Assembly (NCBI GenBank): GCA_030630445.1
Contig: DAOVNC010000083.1
Coordinates: 1-10,630 of the forward strand
DNA length: 10,630 nucleotides
Source: Kiritimatiellales bacterium
Lineage (GTDB): Bacteria; Verrucomicrobiota; Kiritimatiellia; Kiritimatiellales; Pontiellaceae
Reading direction: 5' to 3'
The notes below the pieces were generated by a model. It saw nothing but the letters and a program-made list of their open reading frames with translations, was not told where the DNA came from and did not search any database. The translations under genes and the position numbers were made by a program. This document shows positions 1-5,656 of this stretch, piece by piece. Every line of letters begins with the position of its first letter. Position 1 is the first letter of the stretch.

Positions 1-1025
1 AGCAGGTTGTAGCGCATCTTGGCAAACGCCTCCAAATCCAGCCCCTTGTAAAACGTCCACAGGCGCACAATTTCCCGCACATTGATGTTGCCAGGCGATT
101 CGGTGTAGTGCGGCAATCCCTCAGACCAATGGCGCATCCAGTCCGCACCAAGATCCTTTTCAAGCGATTTGGCAATCCGCTGCTCGATGGTTCCGGCCAG
201 TGCGATCCGCTCTTCCCAATGCCGGGTGACGGCCACAACATGCTCATCGAAATCCGACGGCTTGGCAACGCCCATGCTCAGCGTGTGCACCTCTGGCCGG
301 GACAGGCAATAGAGGTCGTTCCACTGCATCGGGCTTAAAGGATCGCACAAGCCGATCATTTTCCTAGTGGGCTGGTAAAGCATCCCTCCCTTATCGTTGG
401 GGCTGATGATAAAAACGCCCATATCCATCTTGGTGGCGGTCTCGACCATCGGCCAATGGAGCTGATTGTAGATAAAATACCAGTGCAGGTTCACATAATC
501 GAATTCCCCGCTCTCGCAGGCAGGAACGACTACCTCCGGCCCGGCATGCGTTGAAAACCCACAGAAGCGAACCCGCCCCTCCTTCTGCAATTGACGAATG
601 GCATCAAGGCATCCTCCCTTTTTCAGGCAGGTGTCGATGTGTTTCGGCAGGTTGATCCCGTGGATCGAAAGGAAGTCCACGTAGTCGAGTCCGAGGTAGT
701 TCATCGAGATTTCGAAACTTTCGAGGAATTCCTTGGCCGAATCCTTCACGCCGACCTTGGTCTGAACGAGGAGTTTGTCGCGGTCGATTTTGGGCAATAC
801 CCAGCCGAGCTGCATTTCGGACGATCCATAGCCGCGCGCCGTCTCGATGTGGTTGATTCCGTGTTCCAGCGCATAGTGGATGGTCGCCTCCAGGTTTTCC
901 TGGTTTTTCTTCTCAACCTTTTCCGGGTCGAGATCCTCCCACGCCTGCTGGTAGCGCATGCCACCGCAGGTCAGCACCGGCATCTGCACTTCCGTTCTTC
1001 CAAACCGTTTTGTCGGTACGTGCAT
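1..1025 (-). CDS. Aldo/keto reductase, COG1453-like, 3' end outside window
   Basis: Probable NAD(P)H-dependent oxidoreductase with an aldo/keto reductase TIM barrel; the substrate is unknown. I read 341 residues from the ATG at 1025 to the window edge with no stop. Visible are the N-terminal RFGRTEVQMPVLTCGGMRY (residues 7-25) and the family's catalytic positions: E61 and Y66 in HIETARGYG, K90 in QTKVG, H122 in SIHG. The usual first residue is Asp, so E61 is a conservative deviation. After the barrel, residues 310-340 (SPGNINVRE through FAKMRYN) look like the linker that in COG1453 reductases leads to a C-terminal ferredoxin-like domain; that domain would lie off the window. The gene starts 5 bp after the uvrC stop with a Shine-Dalgarno inside the uvrC end, so the two are probably co-transcribed. 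A direct role in DNA repair is not implied. Confidence 0.9.
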   Translation of the reverse strand, partial: MHVPTKRFGRTEVQMPVLTCGGMRYQQAWEDLDPEKVEKKNQENLEATIHYALEHGINHIETARGYGSSEMQLGWVLPKIDRDKLLVQTKVGVKDSAKEFLESFEISMNYLGLDYVDFLSIHGINLPKHIDTCLKKGGCLDAIRQLQKEGRVRFCGFSTHAGPEVVVPACESGEFDYVNLHWYFIYNQLHWPMVETATKMDMGVFIISPNDKGGMLYQPTRKMIGLCDPLSPMQWNDLYCLSRPEVHTLSMGVAKPSDFDEHVVAVTRHWEERIALAGTIEQRIAKSLEKDLGADWMRHWSEGLPHYTESPGNINVREIVRLWTFYKGLDLEAFAKMRYNL

Positions 1026-1030
1026 ATGCC

Positions 1031-2506
1031 CTATCCTTTTTTACCCAATTCGTTGCGGATGAGCTCCGCTGTCTTTTTCCCAATCCCCGGCGCTTCGGCA
1101 ATCTGCTCCACCGATGCCCGACCCAACCGGGTAATCGATCCAAAGTGCTTTAATAGCATTTCCTTCTTCGATTTTCCAATCCCCGGGATTTCATCGAGCA
1201 CCGACTCCTTGATGCGTTGCCGGCGCAGCTCGCGGTGGTAGGTGATCGCAAAACGATGCGCCTCGTCGCGCAGGCGCGTCACTACCGTCAACCCGGCGGA
1301 GTTGCGCGAAAGGAACAGGTTGCCGGAGTTATGCTCATGATCCCAGACAATTTCCTCATAGCGCTTGGCTAGCCCAACAACGGGAAGCTTGTCCAGTCCA
1401 AGCTCCACAAGCTCTGCCTTGGCGGCGCGCAGCTGCGTGATGCCGCCGTCGACCATCACCAGCCCCGGCATTGGCTTGTTTTCCTTGAGCAAACGCGAGT
1501 AGCGGCGGCGCACGACCTCCGCCATTGATCGCGGATCGTCCGCGCCCTTCACGGTCTTGATGCGAAATCGCCGATAGCGGTTGGGGAATGGCACCCCATC
1601 CACTGCGCAAACCATGCTGGCCACCGAATGGGTTCCAGAAATATTGGAGATGTCGAAGCACTCGATCACGCGCGGATCCGACGGCAGCTTCAGTTGCTTT
1701 TGCAGCTCCTTCAATCCAAGCCGGGCCTCGTCCTGCTTCATCTTCGGGGTCTTGCGCACCCGGGCCTTTTCCTTCACGGCGTTGTGCAGGTGCATCAGCA
1801 TGTCGCGCAGGGCGGCAGCCTCCTCGAAGCGATGTTCCGCTGCGGCCTGTTCCATTTCGGCGCGCAGTTCCTGGAGCATTTCCATCCGCTCGCCGCGCAG
1901 AAAGGCACAAGCTTCCTCCACCCGCTGGCCGTATTGCTCTGGAGAAACCTTTCCAATACAGGGCGCCGAACAGTCGGCAATGATGTCGTTGCTGCAATGC
2001 TTGTAGGTATCGGCGTCCGGCACACGCGGGCGGCAGCGGCGCAGGCCGAAGCGCCGCTCCAAAAACTCCACCGCCACCTTCGCCGCCATACCCGATGTAT
2101 AGGGCCCGAAATAGACCGCTCCATCATCCTTTTTAATCCGGCATTTTCCAACGGTTGGAAATGGGTGCTGAATATCCACGCGAATCATCGTGAAGCGCTT
2201 ATCGTCCTTCCACAGCGTATTGTAGTGCGGGCGGTACTCCTTGATCAGTTTGCCCTCGGTCAGGATCGCCTCCGCCTCGGACTTGAGCACAACGATGTCG
2301 AAATCGGCGATCGAGCTAATCAGGCTGCGGATCTTCGGTTGCGCCGTGCGCTTGGTGTGGCTGCGGAAATAGCTCTGCACCCGCTTGCGCAGCGACGCGG
2401 CCTTGCCGATATAGATAATCTTCCCGGCGCGGTCGCGCATCAAGTAGCACCCCGGTTTGTCCGGCAGGGCTTTCAACTTTTCCTTGATGGCTTTGGAATA
2501 CTCCAT
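1031..2506 (-). CDS. uvrC: Excinuclease ABC subunit C (UvrC), short form
   Basis: UvrC makes both incisions around a DNA lesion after UvrA and UvrB load (nucleotide excision repair, cytoplasm). The protein is 491 residues from the ATG at 2506. Order of parts: GIY-YIG nuclease at about 15-95 (GCY 19-21, YIG 32-34, R40, catalytic E84); a four-cysteine cluster C158, C171, C179, C183, expected to bind an Fe-S cluster; a UVR motif at about 207-242 for UvrB contact; an RNase H-like 3' half with the D285, D353, H417 triad (ECFDIS, MVDGG, DEAHRFA); and two helix-hairpin-helix motifs at 437-490 (IPGIG, APGIG). All catalytic residues are present, so it should be active. It is about 100 residues shorter than the usual 600: the block between the UVR motif and the RNase H-like domain is almost absent. 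A longer reading from a TTG at 2542 is rejected because that TTG lies in the -35 box. Confidence 0.97.
   Translation of the reverse strand: MEYSKAIKEKLKALPDKPGCYLMRDRAGKIIYIGKAASLRKRVQSYFRSHTKRTAQPKIRSLISSIADFDIVVLKSEAEAILTEGKLIKEYRPHYNTLWKDDKRFTMIRVDIQHPFPTVGKCRIKKDDGAVYFGPYTSGMAAKVAVEFLERRFGLRRCRPRVPDADTYKHCSNDIIADCSAPCIGKVSPEQYGQRVEEACAFLRGERMEMLQELRAEMEQAAAEHRFEEAAALRDMLMHLHNAVKEKARVRKTPKMKQDEARLGLKELQKQLKLPSDPRVIECFDISNISGTHSVASMVCAVDGVPFPNRYRRFRIKTVKGADDPRSMAEVVRRRYSRLLKENKPMPGLVMVDGGITQLRAAKAELVELGLDKLPVVGLAKRYEEIVWDHEHNSGNLFLSRNSAGLTVVTRLRDEAHRFAITYHRELRRQRIKESVLDEIPGIGKSKKEMLLKHFGSITRLGRASVEQIAEAPGIGKKTAELIRNELGKKG
1034..1038 (-). promoter_or_regulatory. Ribosome binding site of the aldo/keto reductase
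   Basis: AAGGA on the minus strand, 8 nt before the ATG at 1025. It overlaps the last sense codon of uvrC, just upstream of the TAG stop at 1033-1031. It fixes the reductase start and supports translational coupling with uvrC. Confidence 0.7.
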
Positions 2507-2514
2507 GGCTTGGA

Positions 2515-2542
2515 AATATACAGATGTTCCGGGAGTTGGCAA
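2515..2542 (-). promoter_or_regulatory. Sigma70-type promoter of uvrC, probably leaderless
   Basis: Minus strand: -35 TTGCCA (2542-2537, 5/6 to consensus), 16 bp spacer, -10 TATATT (2520-2515, 5/6). Only 8 nt separate the -10 box from the uvrC ATG, so transcription should begin within 1-3 nt of the start codon. No Shine-Dalgarno is seen before this ATG, which fits a leaderless message. Inferred from sequence only. Confidence 0.6.
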
Positions 2543-2548
2543 AACAAC

Positions 2549-2577
2549 TTCAATTCAACCGCACAAACAACTATCCT
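2549..2577 (+). promoter_or_regulatory. Weak candidate promoter of sanA
   Basis: Plus strand: TTCAAT (2549-2554), 17 bp spacer, TATCCT (2572-2577, 4/6). If used, the start of transcription falls on or next to the ATG at 2584, so sanA could also be leaderless. The -35 match is poor (3/6), so this is tentative. Confidence 0.25.
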
Positions 2578-2583
2578 CCCCCC

Positions 2584-3294
2584 ATGCGCATTCATTTTAA
2601 CCCGCGGCAATCTGTTCACCTTCTGTTGACCTTGGCCATAGCGGCCTTGGCTTGCGTTGCGGTTGCCCGATGGTGGATCGAGGCGGATAGCGATGGCCGC
2701 ATCCATCACAGTGCAATCAACACACCTAAACGCAAGGTGGGGCTTGTTTTGGGATGCGCCCGCAACATCTATTTCTACCACCGCGTTGCCGCCGCCAGCT
2801 CGTTGTACAAAGCGGGAAAAATCGAGTTTATCCTGGTGAGTGGCGACAATCATATTGCGACCTATGACGAAGCGGGAGCGATGAAGGCCTCGTTGATAAA
2901 AAGGGGGGTTCCGGAAGGCCGTATCGTTTGCGACTATGCCGGATTCAGCACCATCGACTCGATCGTACGGGCCAAGAAGGTTTTCGGGCTAACGCAATTC
3001 ACGGTCATCTCGCAAGAGTTTCACGTAAGACGTGCCATCTTCATTGCCAAACGAAAAAAAATCGATGCCATCGGATTTTGCGCTGTAGACGTTGCCACAC
3101 GCACGGGCTTCCAGACACTGCTGCGGGAGCATCTGGCGCGCGTGAAAACCATTCTCGATCTATACGTGCTGCATCGCCAACCCGTGTATCTCGGCGACCC
3201 CATCCAGATTGGTGCATCCAACCCTCAGTTCCCCGCGACGACTTCGACGAACTTGGTTGCATCCACCAAACCGGAGCGGATTTTAGCCCGATAA
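2584..3294 (+). CDS. sanA: SanA-like membrane protein (DUF218/YdcF superfamily)
   Basis: Homologue of E. coli SanA, an inner-membrane protein linked to envelope barrier function and vancomycin exclusion at high temperature; its biochemical activity is not settled. The product is 236 residues from the ATG at 2584, close to SanA's 239. There is one N-terminal membrane segment (about 11-30), then the DUF218 domain. Recognisable family blocks are VGLVLGCARN (52-61), LVSGDN (84-89), VCDYAGFSTIDSIVRAKKVF (115-134), SQEFHVRRAIFIA (143-155), and a tail LYVLHRQPVYLGDPIQIG (193-210). Alignment by eye with SanA runs through nearly the full length. An ATG at 2524 is in frame but adds 20 polar residues ahead of the membrane segment, and I prefer 2584. 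No good Shine-Dalgarno is seen. It is divergent from uvrC across about 77 bp. Confidence 0.87.
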   Translation: MRIHFNPRQSVHLLLTLAIAALACVAVARWWIEADSDGRIHHSAINTPKRKVGLVLGCARNIYFYHRVAAASSLYKAGKIEFILVSGDNHIATYDEAGAMKASLIKRGVPEGRIVCDYAGFSTIDSIVRAKKVFGLTQFTVISQEFHVRRAIFIAKRKKIDAIGFCAVDVATRTGFQTLLREHLARVKTILDLYVLHRQPVYLGDPIQIGASNPQFPATTSTNLVASTKPERILAR

Positions 3295-3317
3295 GGCTTG
3301 AGCCTCTTTAGACGAAG

Positions 3318-3323
3318 TATAAT
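3318..3323 (+). promoter_or_regulatory. -10 box for the metal permease
   Basis: Exact TATAAT, 27 nt before the permease ATG and 23 nt after the sanA stop. No good -35 lies at 16-18 bp. The nearest is TTGAGC (3298-3303), with a short 14 bp spacer. An activator-dependent promoter is possible, but I see no convincing operator dyad. Confidence 0.45.
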
Positions 3324-3350
3324 CATGGCGGAGTTCAATCAAGGGAACAC

Positions 3351-4367
3351 ATGCAACTACTGCTCAACATCCTGAAGGAAATCTGGCTCGTTACGGTGGC
3401 GATGGCCCCGTACCTCCTATTCGGGTTCCTGATGGCCGGCATACTGTCGGTTCTGATCTCGAAGGAGTATGTGCGGCGACACCTCGGCGGGCATGGCTGG
3501 ATTCAATCGCTGAAGGCCGCATTGGTCGGCGTGCCCATGCCGATCTGTTCATGCGGTGTGATTCCGCTGGCGGCGTCGTTGCGCAAGCATGGCGCCAGCC
3601 GCAGCGCAACGGCTTCGTTCCTGGCCTCCACTCCGCAGACCGGTGTGGATAGCCTGATGATTACCTATGCCCTGCTGGGGTGGGTGTATGCCGTTTTTCG
3701 CGCCGTGGTTGCGTTCGTTTCCGGAATTCTCTGCGGCATGGCCGTGGGGGCGGTTTCGCCCAAGAACGAAGAGGTGGTTCCCGACTGCACCGACGAATGC
3801 TGCCAACCCAGCCAGACCCATCTCCTCAAGCGCATGCTCTCCTACGGCTTTGTCTCCTTGCCGCGCGATATTGCCCGCGCCATGGTGCTCGGCATCGTCA
3901 TTTCCGGCATCATCAGCGGCCTGATTCCCGAGAACTATTTTGCCGACCGCATGGGCGATTCGGTTGCAGCCATGTTCCTCATGCTGCTCATCGGCATCCC
4001 TCTGTATGTCTGTTCTTCGGGTTCCGTTCCGATTGCATTGGCCTTTATCAAGGCCGGCATATCCCCAGGTGCTGCATTGATTTTCCTCATCACTGGACCC
4101 GCCACCAATGCGGCAACGTTGACGACCCTTTGGAAAATCATCGGGAAGAAGCAGCTCATCGTTTTTCTGGCCACCTTGGCCCTCTGTGCGCTGGGCGCGG
4201 GTTTCATCATAAACTCCATGGATCTGAAACTGGGCATTGGCGAAGCCGCCTGCGACTATGGAAATAAACAGGGTTGGTTTGGTATCCTTGCCGCCGTTGC
4301 CTTGATCGGTATTCTCGCCAAGGGCATGCTACCCGAAAAACACAAGGATACCAGCTTCCCGCATTGA
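3351..4367 (+). CDS. SO_0444-type Cu/Zn efflux permease (COG0701)
   Basis: Integral membrane permease of the COG0701/ArsP-like superfamily, 338 residues, closest by motif to the SO_0444 family of copper/zinc exporters. About eight hydrophobic segments are seen: 13-36, 56-76, 104-135, 173-193, 205-226, 238-258, 268-288 and 308-326. The signature GVPMPICSCGVIPLAASLRK (60-79) carries C66 and C68. A matching second-half motif, GIPLYVCSSGSVPIALAFIK (215-234), carries C221, consistent with the two-fold repeat of this family. A hydrophilic central loop has C146, C150 and C151 next to acidic residues and could bind soft metals. A SD (AAGGGA, 3340-3345) lies 5 nt before the ATG. No ArsR or MerR regulator is in the window. 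The family is firm; the exact metal is inferred. Confidence 0.85.
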   Translation: MQLLLNILKEIWLVTVAMAPYLLFGFLMAGILSVLISKEYVRRHLGGHGWIQSLKAALVGVPMPICSCGVIPLAASLRKHGASRSATASFLASTPQTGVDSLMITYALLGWVYAVFRAVVAFVSGILCGMAVGAVSPKNEEVVPDCTDECCQPSQTHLLKRMLSYGFVSLPRDIARAMVLGIVISGIISGLIPENYFADRMGDSVAAMFLMLLIGIPLYVCSSGSVPIALAFIKAGISPGAALIFLITGPATNAATLTTLWKIIGKKQLIVFLATLALCALGAGFIINSMDLKLGIGEAACDYGNKQGWFGILAAVALIGILAKGMLPEKHKDTSFPH

Positions 4368-4449
4368 CCATAAAAACTCCTTGAAGCGCGGCGACTATAG
4401 AATTTTTCTGAAAATATGCTTTGTTTTTCGAAACCCCGTAATGTAAAGT

Positions 4450-4472
4450 CTTCCCAAGGTAGGAGAGGGAAG
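4450..4472 (+). promoter_or_regulatory. Hairpin holding the response-regulator ribosome binding site
   Basis: CTTCCC (4450-4455) pairs perfectly with GGGAAG (4467-4472) around an 11 nt loop that contains AGGAG (4461-4465). The ATG is at 4480. The purine-rich SD region is thus half in the stem and half in the loop. The stem is only 6 bp, so regulatory meaning is uncertain. Confidence 0.3.
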
Positions 4473-4479
4473 TTTCCAG

Positions 4480-5151
4480 ATGGCAAGTCCAACACATTCA
4501 ATCATGATCATTGATGACCACCCCATCATCCATGATGGCCTCAAGACCCTGCTGGCGTCGGAAGAAGCCCTTTCGATCGATATAGCCGCCTCCTCCGCGG
4601 CAGAAGCGCTGGCAATACTCGCCACGATAACACCGGATCTTGCAATCATCGATCTATCCATGGACGACTCCGACGGCACCTATCTCATTCAGAAGATCCA
4701 CCACCAGTTCCCCAAAGTGCACATGCTGGTTTACACGATGTCCGAGGAAAAGCTCTTTGGCGAGCGGGTCGCTAGTGCAGGAGCACGTGGATACGTCATG
4801 AAGACCTCCCGGGCGTCCATGGTCAAGGAAGCCATATACACCATCCTGGCTGGCGACATCTACTTCAGCCCGAAAATCAAAAAACGCGTGCTCAAGCAAA
4901 AGATTGGCCGAGGACGGGGGCCGAATAGTGCTCTAGACACCCTCTCCAACCGCGAAATGGATATCTTCAACTTGGTTGGCCAAGGGCTGGATACGGTAAA
5001 CATCGGGGGGAAACTGAACATAAGCCGCAACACGGTCGATACCCATCGCATCAACATTAAGAAAAAATTGGAACTCTCGAGTGGGAAGGCCCTCGACCGC
5101 CTAGCCTACGAAGTCATCATGCAAGGCAAGATGCCGAAGAAAAAGGCGTGA
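4480..5151 (+). CDS. NarL/FixJ-family response regulator (REC + LuxR HTH)
   Basis: DNA-binding two-component regulator, 223 residues. The receiver domain (about 5-125) has the acidic pair D12/D13, phosphoacceptor D58 (AIIDLS), T86 (VYTMS) and K108 (YVMKTS), so all phosphotransfer residues are intact. The C-terminal LuxR-type helix-turn-helix spans about 150-210, with LSNRE (155-159) and recognition region ISRNTVDTHRINIKKKL (181-197). No histidine kinase lies in the window, so it is an orphan here and its signal and targets cannot be named. It stands alone: 112 bp follow the permease stop, and rnpB converges from the other side. The purine-rich SD lies at 4461-4470. The last codon and stop (GCG TGA) form the first unit of a heptad repeat array, so the repeat may have set the C-terminus. 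Confidence 0.93.
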   Translation: MASPTHSIMIIDDHPIIHDGLKTLLASEEALSIDIAASSAAEALAILATITPDLAIIDLSMDDSDGTYLIQKIHHQFPKVHMLVYTMSEEKLFGERVASAGARGYVMKTSRASMVKEAIYTILAGDIYFSPKIKKRVLKQKIGRGRGPNSALDTLSNREMDIFNLVGQGLDTVNIGGKLNISRNTVDTHRINIKKKLELSSGKALDRLAYEVIMQGKMPKKKA

Positions 5152-5229
5152 GGCGTGAGGCGTGAAGCTTTTGCGCTCCCTCCCGAACTCATCAAGGGAA
5201 ATCACGACTCACTCATCACGTTTCACGAA
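5145..5229 (+). repeat. Inverted heptad array, unit NNNGTGA
   Basis: Three exact copies of GGCGTGA at 5145, 5152 and 5159 are followed by a 36 bp non-repeat spacer, then four units of TCACNNN at 5202, 5209, 5216 and 5223, exactly 7 bp apart. TCACNNN is the reverse complement of NNNGTGA, so the two halves can fold into an imperfect hairpin whose GTGA/TCAC cores pair. The first unit contains the stop codon of the response regulator. TGA occurs in all three frames on each strand. The array fills the space between the regulator and the 3' end of rnpB. Confidence 0.85.
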
Positions 5230-5233
5230 AAAA

Positions 5234-5580
5234 GACAGGCAGGGCGGTAAGCCGGATTCTGTTCCCCTTGCGGGGTCGATCATTTATCTAATGCGATCAA
5301 CCCGGAACTCAAATGAAGCGGGCCGCCTCTCGTTCCCTATTTGATCTTGCTCCGGACGGGGTTTACCCTGCCCCCTCGGTTGCCCTCGGGGCGGTGGGCT
5401 CTTACCCCACCATTTCACCCTTACCCCGGCAAGCCGGGGCGGTATATTTGCTGTGGCACTTTCCATCCCCTGCGATATCGCACAGAGGTTCCCGCGTTAA
5501 CCACGGAACGTCCTGCCCTGCGGAGTCCGGACTTTCCTCCCCCCGCCGAAACGAGGAGCGACCGATACACCCTGCCTGCT
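5234..5580 (-). ncRNA. rnpB: RNase P RNA, bacterial type A
   Basis: Catalytic RNA of ribonuclease P, which cleaves the 5' leader from pre-tRNA together with the RnpA protein. On the minus strand the 5' conserved block GAGGAAAGTCCGGAC (complement of 5525-5539) and the 3' block ACAGAATCCGGCTTA (complement of 5248-5262) can form helix P4. The specificity-domain block with GGGTGAAA and GGTAAGAG lies at about 5392-5421. The L15 GGT that pairs with the tRNA CCA end is at 5366-5368. Terminal helix P1 forms between CAGGCAGGG (5578-5570) and CCCTGCCTG (5244-5236). The length of about 345 nt suits type A. The ends are set by P1 and may be off by a few nt. A run of six T follows P1 directly (5233-5228). 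The gene lies 67 bp downstream of the zinc-ribbon gene on the same strand. Confidence 0.96.
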
Positions 5581-5585
5581 AAATT

Positions 5586-5656
5586 TAATGCGTAATGGGT
5601 AATGCGTAACCCTGTAAAGTTACGCATTACGGATTACGAGTTACGAGTTACGGATT
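5586..5656 (-). repeat. Inverted heptad array, unit NNNNTAA, 12 bp perfect stem
   Basis: On the plus strand TAA recurs at 5586, 5593, 5600 and 5607. After a short loop TTA recurs at 5620, 5627, 5634, 5641 and 5648, all exactly 7 bp apart, with a degenerate sixth at 5655. The centre is a perfect 12 bp inverted repeat, GTAATGCGTAAC (5599-5610) and GTTACGCATTAC (5619-5630), around an 8 nt loop. Beyond two mismatches a further 6 bp pair (5591-5596 with 5633-5638). On the minus strand the unit is NNNNTAA, mostly NNCGTAA; the unit at 5654-5648 provides the stop codon of the zinc-ribbon gene. The array fills the whole gap between that gene and rnpB. Confidence 0.88.

Noticed and set aside
591..1241. 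216-residue open frame on the plus strand
   Set aside because: It crosses the aldo/keto reductase start and the uvrC end, both well supported on the minus strand.
2524..2583. Longer start for SanA at 2524
   Set aside because: It adds 20 residues with no family similarity ahead of the membrane segment. The start at 2584 gives the normal family length.
1628..2629. 333-residue open frame antisense to uvrC
   Set aside because: uvrC has all its domains and catalytic residues on the other strand. The antisense frame has no recognisable domain and is a by-product of GC-rich codon use.
3294..3305. Terminator after sanA
   Set aside because: The inverted repeat has only a 4-5 bp stem and is not followed by a T-run.
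4368..4479. Promoter for the response regulator
   Set aside because: TATAGA and TAATGT look like -10 boxes, but no partner -35 lies at an acceptable distance. I see nothing convincing in this 112 bp gap besides the ribosome binding site hairpin.
4480..5151. Control of the neighbouring metal permease by the response regulator
   Set aside because: Adjacency alone, with no kinase and no shared operator visible, does not support it.
5313..5627. Several small open frames on both strands
   Set aside because: They sit on RNase P RNA, whose conserved blocks and helices explain the sequence.
5145..5656. CRISPR array
   Set aside because: Units are 7 bp with no unique spacers, arranged as inverted halves, and there are no cas genes.
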